From assembly GCA_032718475.1 (NCBI GenBank), contig JAUCBJ010000311.1, forward strand, positions 1 to 43,334: 43,334 nucleotides of DNA, in the 5' to 3' direction. The stretch comes from Nemertoderma westbladi. Lineage: Eukaryota > Xenacoelomorpha > Nemertodermatida > Nemertodermatidae. Position numbers and translations under genes: made by a program. Position 1 is the stretch's first letter. Each line of letters begins with the position of its first letter. Below the pieces are notes generated by a model. The model was not told the DNA's origin. It ran no database searches and saw nothing but the letters and a program-made list of their open reading frames with translations. This document shows positions 1 to 10,530 of the stretch, piece by piece.

Positions 1-62
1 ACTGCCAGTCTGTAGGTCTGTTCAACTTTGACTGTCTGTCCGAATGTCTGTCTGCTTGTCTG
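1..62. repeat. Decayed GTCT/TCTG microsatellite
   Basis: The first 60 bases are dominated by imperfect TCTG/GTCT tetranucleotides with interruptions. It is cut by the left window edge, so its full length is unknown. Confidence 0.5.
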
Positions 63-1123
63 TCAATTAGAATTACAGTAATGCTTGTAAAGTTCTATAT
101 AATTTTGGAAACAAACACAATATTATTTCAATAATTAGATATTATTGATTTATTCAGCAGCTCAACTCTTCCCATTTTTTCACTGCACCAGCGCAAACAC
201 CAGGGGGGGGGTCGATTCGACCCCCCCCCCCCCCCCCCCTGCTCTAAGAGGGTTGGTTAACTCAGGTGACACAAGTATACTCACCACAGCTGTTCGGTGC
301 CCTTTGCATAGATTTAAACAAGATTCTATTTAAGACTATTTTTTTATTTATTCAATAGCCAAATACTAGAATAGCATTTATATATACACCATTCCTACAT
401 TTTTCCGTTGTCAACCACATGGACTCCTAAAGCCATCAAATATCTCGAAAGCCATGGGGCGCCAAATCAAAATTTTGATTTTTTTAGGCAATTTGGGCCA
501 ATAGTAAATGATAATAATAAATGGCATTGATTGGCATCCGTTTTGTATTTGTGGTAGATAAAGGGTTAAGAGCAGCAGTAGAACCAGTACACCTACAATT
601 GCGTTCATTCTTGTCTCTGCTGATGAAACAAATACTCTGGTTGGTTCATACACATGAGTGATAAATTGGTTCACTTTATCAAGTGCAAACCCCACAATCT
701 AACTATATAACATCTACTCTAACTATATAACATTAGATGTGTCTCATTGGATATTTTCAGGGCATTGCTTTCGTCTTGAGGACAAGCTTGTGAACTATCT
801 CGTGTTTTGGCAGCCTGATGGAGGTAATAAGCATGCTTGACAGCCCATGTCTTTATTATTGAGACGCCTCTTAAATGAGAATGGCCTTGGTGATACGGAT
901 AATCTGTCGATTAGCCGGCATAGCATTCTAAATACAGGCTGCATTACAGCATGCTGATTGTAGATTGCATGGTGGCAGCGCAAATTACTGTAAATGTTAT
1001 GCTTGCATAGTAATCAAGGTCTAGAATACTAAAATATTAATTAAATTTCATAAATTATGCAATTTAATGTTAAATTTTAATTAAAGCCATCCGTGTGATA
1101 GATCACCGAAAATTCATTCGTGG
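63..1123. other. AT-rich left flank, no gene seen
   Basis: AT-rich DNA with only short open frames that show no recognisable domain. It holds the G/C palindrome at 203-229 and a GGGTTAA at 563-569 that could be a piggyBac-type end (TTAA plus CCCTTTATC on the minus strand) with no partner in the window. A GAGGACAAGCTTG motif near 779-791 also occurs in the dispersed modules at 25.9 and 31.6 kb. The minus frame covering 411-695 includes a hydrophobic leucine-rich stretch but crosses the GGGTTAA end, so I do not treat it as a gene. Confidence 0.5.
203..256. mobile_element. Poly-G/poly-C palindrome with possible TTAA-type transposon end
   Basis: Nine G (203-211), then TCGATTCGA, then nineteen C (221-239) form a perfect foldback: 13-bp arms (203-215 and 217-229) around a single T. 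About 15 bp further right lies GAGGGTTGGTTAA. On the minus strand this reads TTAACCAACCCTCTTAGAGC followed by the G run, which resembles the ends of the element at 26872-28436. The other end is not in the window, so calling it a piggyBac-like terminus is an inference. Confidence 0.4.
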
Positions 1124-1369
1124 CCATCTAGCTGGAGGAGTCCCCTCTAGATGGACGAGTCCCCTCTAGCTGGATGAGTCCCCTCTAGCTGGAGGAGTCC
1201 CTTCTAGCTGGAAGAGTCCCCTCTAGCTAGAGGAGAACCATTTAGCTGGAAGAGTCCCCTCTGGCTGGAGGAGTTCCCTCTAGCTGGAGGAGTCCCATCT
1301 AGCTGGAGGAGTCCCATCTAGCTGGAGGAGTCCCCTCTAGCTGGAAGAGTCCCATCTAGCTGGAGGAGT

Positions 1370-3080
1370 CCCATCTAGCTGGATGAGTCCCCTCTGGCTG
1401 GAGGAGTCCCCTCTAGCTAGAGGAGAACCATTTAGCTGGAAGAGTTCCATCTAGCTGGAGGAGTCCCATCTAGCCGGAGGAGTCCCATCTAGCTGGATGA
1501 GTCCCCTCTGGCTGGAGGAGTCCCCTCTAGCTAGAGGAGAACCATTTAGCTGGAAGAGTTCCATCTAGCTGGAGGAGTCCCATCTAGCTGGATGAGTCCC
1601 CTCTGGCTGGAGGAGTCCCCTCTGGCTGGAGGAGTCCCATCTAGCTGGAGGAGTCCCATCTAGCTGGAGGAGTCCCATCTAGCTGGAGGAGTCCCCTCTA
1701 GCTGGAAGAGTCCCCTCTGGCTGGAGGAGTCCCATCTAGCTGGAGGAGTCCCCTCTAGCTGGAGGAGTCCCCTCTAGCTGGAGGAGTCCCCTCTAGCTGG
1801 AGGAGTCCCCTCTAGCTAGAGGAGAACCATTTAGCTGGAAGAGTCCCCTCTGGCTGGAGGAGTTCCCTCTAGCTGGAGGAGTCCCATCTAGCTGGAGGAG
1901 TCCCATCTAGCTGGAGGAGTCCCCTCTAGCTGGAAGAGTCCCATCTAGCTGGAGGAGTCCCATCTAGCTGGATGAGTCCCCTCTGGCTGGAGGAGTCCCC
2001 TCTAGCTAGAGGAGAACCATTTAGCTGGAAGAGTTCCATCTAGCTGGAGGAGTCCCATCTAGCTGGAGGAGTCCCATCTAGCTGGAGGAGTCCCCTCTAG
2101 CTGGAAGAGTCCCATCTAGCTGGAGGAGTCCCATCTAGCTAGAGGAGAACCATTTAGCTGGAAGAGTCCCATCTAGCTGGAAGAGTTCCATCTAGCTGGA
2201 GGAGTCCCATCTAGCTGGAGGAGTCCCATCTAGCTAGAGGAGAACCATTTAGCTGGAAGAGTCCCATCTAGCTGGAAGAGTTCCATCTAGCTGGAGGAGT
2301 CCCCTCTAGCTAGAGGAGAACCATTTAGCTGGAAGAGTTCCATCGAGCTGGAGGAGTCCCATCTAGCTGGAGGAGTCCCATCTAGCTGGAGGAGTCCCCT
2401 CTAGCTGGAAGAGTCCCATCTAGCTGGAGGAGTCCCCTCTAGCTAGAGGAGAACCATTTAGCTGGAAGAGTCCCATCTAGCTGGAAGAGTCCCATCTAGC
2501 TGGAGGAGTCCCATCTAGCTGGAGGAGTCCCCTCTAGCTGGAGGAGTCCCCTCTAGCTAGAGGAGAACCATTTAGCTGGAAGAGTCCCATCTAGCTGGAA
2601 GAGTTCCATCTAGCTGGAGGAGTCCCCTCTAGCTGGAGGAGTCCCCTCTAGCTGGATGAGTCCCTTCTAGCTGGAAGAGTCCCATCTAGCTGGAGGAGTC
2701 CCATCTAGCTGGAGGAGTCCCCTCTAGCTGGAGGAGTCCCCTCTAGCTAGAGGAGAACCATTTAGCTGGAAGAGTCCCCTCTAGCTGGAAGAGTCCCATC
2801 TAGCTGGAGGAGTCCCCTCTAGCTAGAGGAGAACCATTTAGCAGGAAGAGTCCCATCTAGCTGGAAGAGTTCCATCTAGCTGGAGGAGTCCCCTCTAGCT
2901 GGAGGAGTCCCCTCTAGCTGGATGAGTCCCTTCTAGCTGGAAGAGTCCCATCTAGCTGGAGGAGTCCCATCTAGCTGGAGGAGTCCCCTCTAGCTGGAGG
3001 AGTCCCCTCTAGCTAGAGGAGAACCATTTAGCTGGAAGAGTCCCCTCTAGCTGGAAGAGTCCCATCTAGCTGGAGGAGTC
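1370..3080. repeat. Higher-order block L1 within the 19-bp array
   Basis: This stretch is repeated at about 3900-5550. Rare private variants line up: CCGGAGG at 1474 and 4001, and the CTGGCTGGAGGAGTTCC context at 1850 and 4377, both shifted 2527 bp (133 units). From about 1970 onward the shift becomes 2470 bp (130 units), as shown by the TCCCTTCTAG marker at 2661 and 5131. The copies therefore differ by a three-unit indel. Confidence 0.8.
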
Positions 3081-3899
3081 CCATCTAGCTGGAGGAGTCC
3101 CCTCTAGCTGGAGGAGTCCCCTCTAGCTAAAGGAGTCCCATCTAGCTGGAAGAGTTCCATCTAGCTGGAGGAGTCCCATCTAGCTGGAGGAGTCCCCTCT
3201 AGCTGGAAGAGTCCCATCTAGCTGGAGGAGTCCCATCTAGCTAGAGGAGAACCATTTAGCTGGAAGAGTCCCATCTAGCTGGAAGAGTTCCATCTAGCTG
3301 GAGGAGTCCCATCTAGCTGGAGGAGTCCCATCTAGCTAGAGGAGAACCATTTAGCTGGAAGAGTCCCATCTAGCTGGAAGAGTTCCATCTAGCTGGAGGA
3401 GTCCCCTCTAGCTAGAGGAGAACCATTTAGCTGGAAGAGTTCCATCTAGCTGGAGGAGTCCCATCTAGCTGGAGGAGTCCCATCTAGCTGGAGGAGTCCC
3501 CTCTAGCTGGAAGAGTCCCATCTAGCTGGAGGAGTCCCCTCTAGCTAGAGGAGAACCATTTAGCTGGAAGAGTCCCATCTAGCTGGAAGAGTCCCATCTA
3601 GCTGGAGGAGTCCCATCTAGCTGGGGGAGTCCCCTCTAGCTGGAGGAGTCCCCTCTAGCTAGAGGAGAACCATTTAGCTGGAAGAGTCCCATCTAGCTGG
3701 AAGAGTTCCATCTAGCTGGAGGAGTCCCCTCTAGCTGGAGGAGTCCCCTCTAGCTGGATGAGTCCCTTCTAGCTGGAAGAGTCCCATCTAGCTGGAGGAG
3801 TCCCATCTAGCTGGAGGAGTCCCCTCTAGCTGGAGGAGTCCCCTCTAGCTAGAGGAGAACCATTTAGCTGGAAGAGTCCCCTCTAGCTGGAAGAGTCCC

Positions 3900-5550
3900 A
3901 TCTAGCTGGATGAGTCCCCTCTGGCTGGAGGAGTCCCCTCTAGCTAGAGGAGAACCATTTAGCTGGAAGAGTTCCATCTAGCTGGAGGAGTCCCATCTAG
4001 CCGGAGGAGTCCCATCTAGCTGGATGAGTCCCCTCTGGCTGGAGGAGTCCCCTCTAGCTAGAGGAGAACCATTTAGCTGGAAGAGTTCCATCTAGCTGGA
4101 GGAGTCCCATCTAGCTGGATGAGTCCCCTCTGGCTGGAGGAGTCCCCTCTGGCTGGAGGAGTCCCATCTAGCTGGAGGAGTCCCATCTAGCTGGAGGAGT
4201 CCCATCTAGCTGGAGGAGTCCCCTCTAGCTGGAAGAGTCCCCTCTGGCTGGAGGAGTCCCATCTAGCTGGAGGAGTCCCCTCTAGCTGGAGGAGTCCCCT
4301 CTAGCTGGAGGAGTCCCCTCTAGCTGGAGGAGTCCCCTCTAGCTAGAGGAGAACCATTTAGCTGGAAGAGTCCCCTCTGGCTGGAGGAGTTCCCTCTAGC
4401 TGGAGGAGTCCCATCTAGCTGGAGGAGTCCCATCTAGCTGGATGAGTCCCCTCTGGCTGGAGGAGTCCCCTCTAGCTAGAGGAGAACCATTTAGCTGGAA
4501 GAGTTCCATCTAGCTGGAGGAGTCCCATCTAGCTGGAGGAGTCCCATCTAGCTGGAGGAGTCCCCTCTAGCTGGAAGAGTCCCATCTAGCTGGAGGAGTC
4601 CCATCTAGCTAGAGGAGAACCATTTAGCTGGAAGAGTCCCATCTAGCTGGAAGAGTTCCATCTAGCTGGAGGAGTCCCATCTAGCTGGAGGAGTCCCATC
4701 TAGCTAGAGGAGAACCATTTAGCTGGAAGAGTCCCATCTAGCTGGAAGAGTTCCATCTAGCTGGAGGAGTCCCCTCTAGCTAGAGGAGAACCATTTAGCT
4801 GGAAGAGTTCCAACTAGCTGGAGGAGTCCCATCTAGCTGGAGGAGTCCCATCTAGCTGGAGGAGTCCCCTCTAGCTGGAAGAGTCCCATCTAGCTGGAGG
4901 AGTCCCCTCTAGCTAGAGGAGAACCATTTAGCTGGAAGAGTCCCATCTAGCTGGAAGAGTCCCATCTAGCTGGAGGAGTCCCATCTAGCTGGAGGAGTCC
5001 CCTCTAGCTGGAGGAGTCCCTTCTAGCTAGAGGAGAACCATTTAGCTGGAAGAGTCCCATCTAGCTGGAAGAGTTCCATCTAGCTGGAGGAGTCCCCTCT
5101 AGCTGGAGGAGTCCCCTCTAGCTGGATGAGTCCCTTCTAGCTGGAAGAGTCCCATCTAGCTGGAGGAGTCCCATCTAGCTGGAGGAGTCCCCTCTAGCTG
5201 GAGGAGTCCCCTCTAGCTAGAGGAGAACCATTTAGCTGGAAGAGTCCCCTCTAGCTGGAAGAGTCCCATCTAGCTGGAGGAGTCCCCTCTAGCTAGAGGA
5301 GAACCATTTAGCTGGAAGAGTCCCATCTAGCTGGAAGAGTTCCATCTAGCTGGAGGAGTCCCCTCTAGCTGGAGGAGTCCCCTCTAGCTGGATGAGTCCC
5401 TTCTAGCTGGAAGAGTCCCATCTAGCTGGAGGAGTCCCATCTAGCTGGAGGAGTCCCCTCTAGCTGGAGGAGTCCCCTCTAGCTAGAGGAGAACCATTTA
5501 GCTGGAAGAGTCCCCTCTAGCTGGAAGAGTCCCATCTAGCTGGAGGAGTC
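3900..5550. repeat. Higher-order block L2, copy of block L1
   Basis: This is the second copy of the 1370-3080 block, recognised by the same order of variant units. The copies part near 3080/5550, where CCCATCT in one faces CCCCTCT in the other. TCCCTTCTAG also recurs at 2927 (+266 bp) and 3763 (+1102 bp) from 2661, so smaller duplications are nested inside. Confidence 0.75.
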
Positions 5551-5689
5551 CCCTCTAGCTAGAGGAGAACCATTTAGCTGGAAGAGTCCCATCTAGCTGG
5601 AAGAGTTCCATCTAGCTGGAGGAGTCCCCTCTAGCTGGAGGAGTTCCCTCTAGCTGGAGGAGTTCCCTCTAGCTGGAGGAGTCCCCTCT

Positions 5690-6800
5690 AGCTGGAGGTG
5701 TCCCATCTAGCTGGAGGAGTCCCATCTAGCTGGAAGAGTCCCATCTAGCTGGAAGAGTTCCATCTAGCTGGAGGAGTCCCATCTAGCTGGATGAGTCCCA
5801 TCTAGCTGGAAGAGTTCCATCTAGCTGGAGGAGTCCCATCTAGCTGGATGAGTCCCATCTAGCTGGACGAGTCCCATCTAGCTGGAGGAGTCCCATCTAG
5901 CTGGAGGAGTCCCATCTAGCTGGAGGAGTCCCATCTAGCTGGAAGAGTTCCATCTAGCTGGAGGAGTCCCATCTAGCTGGATGAGTCCCCTCTAGCTAGA
6001 GGAGAACCATTTAGCTGGAAGAGTCCCATCTAGCTGGAGGAGTCCCATATAGCTGGAAGAGTTCCATCTAGCTGGAGGAGTCCCATCTAGCTGGATGAGT
6101 CCCCTCTAGCTAGAGGAGAACCATTTAGCTGGATGAGTCCCATCTAGCTGGAAGAGTTCCATCTAGCTGGATGAGTCCCATCTAGCTGGACGAGTCCCAT
6201 CTAGCTGGAGGAGTCCCATCTAGCTGGAGGAGTCCCATCTAGCTGGAAGAGTTCCATCTAGCTGGATGAGTCCCCTCTAGCTAGAGGAGAACCATTTAGC
6301 TGGAAGAGTCCCATCTAGCTGGAGGAGTCCCATATAGCTAGAGGAGAACCATTTAGCTGGAAGAGTCCCATCTAGCTGGAGGAGTCCCATATAGCTGGAA
6401 GAGTTCCATCTAGCTGGAGGAGTCCCCTCTAGCTGGAGGAGTTCCCTCTAGCTGGAGGAGTTCCCTCTAGCTGGAGGAGTCCCCTCTAGCTGGAGGTGTC
6501 CCATCTAGCTGGAGGAGTCCCATCTAGCTGGAAGAGTCCCATCTAGCTGGAAGAGTTCCATCTAGCTGGAGGAGTCCCATCTAGCTGGATGAGTCCCATC
6601 TAGCTGGAAGAGTTCCATCTATCTGGAGGAGTCCCATCTAGCTGGATGAGTCCCATCTAGCTGGACGAGTCCCATCTAGCTGGAGGAGTCCCATCTAGCT
6701 GGAGGAGTCCCATCTAGCTGGAGGAGTCCCATCTAGCTGGAAGAGTTCCATCTAGCTGGAGGAGTCCCATCTAGCTGGATGAGTCCCCTCTAGCTAGAGG
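5690..6800. repeat. 798-bp higher-order duplication in the array
   Basis: The rare GGAGGTGTCCC variant after two TTCCCTCT units occurs at about 5691 and again at 6489, a shift of 798 bp (42 units). The following order of GGATGAG and GGACGAG units also matches between the two copies. Confidence 0.65.
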
Positions 6801-9272
6801 AGAACCATTTAGCTGGAAGAGTCCCATCTAGCTGGAGGAGTCCCATATAGCTGGAAGAGTTCCATCTAGCTGGAGGAGTCCCATCTAGCTGGATGAGTCC
6901 CCTCTAGCTAGAGGAGAACCATTTAGCTGGAGGAGTCCCATCTAGCTGGATGAGTCCCCTCTAGCTAGAGGAGAACCATCTAGCTGGATGAGTCCCCTCT
7001 ACCTAGAGGAGAACCATTTAGCTGGAGGAGTCCCATCTAGCTGGATGAGTCCCCTCTAGCTAGAGGAGAACCATTTAGCTGGAAGAGTCCCATCTAGCTG
7101 GAAGAGTTCCATCTAGCTGGAGGAGTCCCATCTAGCTGGAGGAGTCCCATCTAGCTGGAGGAGTCCCATCTAGCTGGATGAGTCCCATCTAGCTGGACGA
7201 GTCCCATCTAGCTGGAGGAGTCCCATCTAGCTGGATGAGTCCCCTCTAGCTAGAGGAGAACCATCTAGCTGGATGAGTCCCCTCTAGCTAGAGGAGAACC
7301 ATTTAGCTGGAGGAGTCCCATCTAGCTGGATGAGTCCCCTCTAGCTAGAGGAGAACCATTTAGCTGGAAGAGTCCCATCTAGCTGGAAGAGTTCCATCTA
7401 GCTGGAGGAGTCCCATCTAGCTGGAGGAGTCCCATCTAGCTGGAGGAGTCCCATCTAGCTGGATGAGTCCCATCTAGCTGGACGAGTCCCATCTAGCTGG
7501 ACGAGTCCCATCTAGCTGGAGGAGTCCCATCTAGCTGGATGAGTCCCATCTAGCTGGACGAGTCCCATCTAGCTGGAGGAGTCCCATCTAGCTGGAGGAG
7601 TCCCATCTAACTGGAAGAGTTCCATCTAGCTGGAGGAGTCCCATCTAGCTGGATGAGTCCCCTCTAGCTAGAGGCTAACCATTTAGCTGGAAGAGTCCCA
7701 TCTAGCTGGAAGAGTTCCATCTAGCTGGAGGAGTCCCATCTAGCTGGATGAGTCCCCTCTAGCTAGAGGAGAACCATTTAGCTGGAGGAGTCCCATCTAG
7801 CTGGATGAGTCCCCTCTAGCTAGAGGAGAACCATTTAGCTGGAAGAGTCCCATCTAGCTGGAAGAGTTCCATCTAGCTGGAGGAGTCCCATCTAGCTGGA
7901 TGAGTCTCATCTAGCTGGATGAGTCCCATCTAGCTGGAGGAGTCCCATCTAGCTGGAGGAGTCCCATCTAGCTGGAAGAGTTCCATCTAGCTGGAGGAGT
8001 CCCATCTAGCTGGATGAGTCCCCTCTAGCTAGAGGAGAACCATTTAGCTGGAAGAGTCCCATATAGCTGGAAGAGTTCCATCTAGCTGGAGGAGTCCCCT
8101 CTAGCTGGAGGAGTCCCCTCTAGCTAGAGGAGAACCATTTAGCTGGAAGAGTCCCATCTAGCTGGAGGAGTCCCATCTAGCTGGAAGAGTTCCATCTAGC
8201 TGGAGGAGTCCCATCTAGCTGGATGAGTCCCCTCTAGCTAGAGGAGAACCATTTAGCTGGAAGAGTCCCATCTAGCTGGAAGAGTTCCATCTAGCTGGAG
8301 GAGTCCCATCTAGCTGGATGAGTCCCATCTAGCTGGACGAGTCCCATCTAGCTGGAGGAGTCCCATCTAGCTGGATGAGTCCCCTCTAGCTAGAGGAGAA
8401 CCATTTAGCTGGATGAGTCCCATCTAGCTGGACGAGTCCCATCTAGCTGGAGGAGTCCCATCTAGCTGGATGAGTCCCCTCTAGCTAGAGGAGAACCATT
8501 TAGCTGGAAGAGTCCCATCTAGCTGGAGGAGTCCCATCTAGCTGGAGGAGTCCCATCTAGCTGGATGAGTCCCCTCTAGCTAGAGGAGAACCATTTAGCT
8601 GGAAGAGTCCCATCTAGCTGGAGGAGTCCCATCTAGCTAGAGGAGAACCATTTAGCTGGAAGAGTCCCATCTAGCTGGAAGAGTTCCATCTAGCTGGAGG
8701 AGTCCCATCTAGCTAGAGGAGAACCATTTAGCTGGAAGAGTCCCATCTAGCTGGAGGAGTCCCATCTAGCTAGAGGAGAACCATTTAGCTGGAAGAGTCC
8801 CATCTAGCTGGAAGAGTCCCATCTAGCTGGAGGAGTCCCATCTAGCTGGATGAGTCCCCTCTAGCTAGAGGAGAACCATTTAGCTGGAAGAGTCCCATCT
8901 AGCTGGAGGAGTCCCATCTAGCTAGAGGAGAACCATTTAGCTGGAAGAGTCCCATCTAGCTGGAGGAGTCCCATCTAGCTGGAGGAGTCCCATCTAGCTG
9001 GATGAGTCCCCTCTAGCTAGAGGAGAACCATTTAGCTGGAAGAGTCCCATCTAGCTGGAAGAGTTCCATCTAGCTGGAGGAGTCCCCTCTAGCTGGAGGA
9101 GTCCCCTCTAGCTAGAGGAGAACCATTTAGCTGGAAGAGTCCCATCTAGCTGGAGGAGTCCCATCTAGCTGGAGGAGTCCCATCTAGCTGGATGAGTCCC
9201 CTCTAGCTAGAGGAGAACCATTTAGCTGGAAGAGTCCCATCTAGCTGGAGGAGTCCCATCTAGCTGGAGGAG

Positions 9273-10530
9273 TTCCCTCTAGCTAGAGGAGAACCATTTA
9301 GCTGGAAGAGTCCCATCTAGCTGGAGGAGTCCCATCTAGCTGGAGGAGTCCCATCTAGCTGGATGAGTCCCCTCTAGCTAGAGGAGAACCATTTAGCTGG
9401 AAGAGTCCCATCTAGCTGGAGGAGTCCCCTCTAGCTGGAGGAGTTCCCTCTAGCTAGAGGAGAACCATTGAGCTGGAAGAGTCCCATCTAGCTGGAGGAG
9501 TCCCATCTAGCTGGAGGAGTCCCATCTAGCTGGATGAGTCCCCTCTAGCTAGAGGAGAACCATTTAGCTGGAAGAGTCCCATCTAGCTGGAGGAGTCCCA
9601 TCTAGCTGGAGGAGTTCCCTCTAGCTAGAGGAGAACCATTTAGCTGGAAGAGTCCCATCTAGCTGGAGGAGTCCCATCTAGCTGGAAGAGTTCCATCTAG
9701 CTGGAGGATTCCCCTCTAGCTGGAGGAGTCCCCTCTAGCTAGAGGAGAACCATTTAGCTGGAAGAGTCCCATCTAGCTGGAGGAGTCCCATCTAGCTGGA
9801 GGAGTCCCATCTAGCTGGATGAGTCCCCTCTAGCTAGAGGAGAACCATTTAGCTGGAAGAGTCCCATCTAGCTGGAGGAGTCCCATCTAGCTGGAGGAGT
9901 CCCATCTAGCTGGATGAGTCCCCTCTAGCTAGAGGAGAACCATTTAGCTGGAAGAGTCCCATCTAGCTGGAGGAGTCCCATCTAGCTGGAGGAGTTCCCT
10001 CTAGCTAGAGGAGAACCATTTAGCTGGAAGAGTCCCATCTAGCTGGAGGAGTCCCATCTAGCTGGAGGAGTCCCATCTAGCTGGATGAGTCCCCTCTAGC
10101 TAGAGGAGAACCATTTAGCTGGAAGAGTCCCATCTAGCTGGAGGAGTCCCATCTAGCTGGAGGAGTTCCCTCTAGCTAGAGGAGAACCATTTAGCTGGAA
10201 GAGTCCCATCTAGCTGGAGGAGTCCCATCTAGCTGGAGGAGTCCCATCTAGCTGGATGAGTCCCCTCTAGCTAGAGGAGAACCATTTAGCTGGAAGAGTC
10301 CCATCTAGCTGGAGGAGTCCCATCTAGCTGGAGGAGTTCCCTCTAGCTAGAGGAGAACCATTTAGCTGGAAGAGTCCCATCTAGCTGGAGGAGTCCCATC
10401 TAGCTGGAGGAGTCCCATCTAGCTGGAGGAGTCCCCTCTAGCTAGAGGAGAACCATTTAGCTGGAAGAGTCCCATCTAGCTGGAGGAGTCCCATCTAGCT
10501 GGAGGAGTTCCCTCTAGCTAGAGGAGAACC
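9273..10530. repeat. 171-bp (nine-unit) higher-order repeat
   Basis: The junction TTCCCTCTAGCTAG starts at 9273, 9444, 9615, 9995, 10166, 10337 and 10508. The spacings are 171 bp (nine units), except for one 380-bp gap (20 units) between 9615 and 9995. Between junctions the order of unit classes is nearly the same. This is the most regular part of the array. Confidence 0.8.

Noticed and set aside
5840-8500. Units reading CTGGATGAGTCC followed by CTGGACGAGTCC look like a hammerhead ribozyme core (CTGATGAGTCC...GGACGAAAC).
   Set aside because: The conserved CTGATGA is interrupted by an extra G, GAAAC is missing in every unit, and the majority unit GGAGGAG shows these are point variants of the satellite.
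9273-10530. Homology to alpha satellite, suggested by the 171-bp period.
   Set aside because: The period is nine 19-bp units and the sequence is unrelated; the equal length is coincidence.
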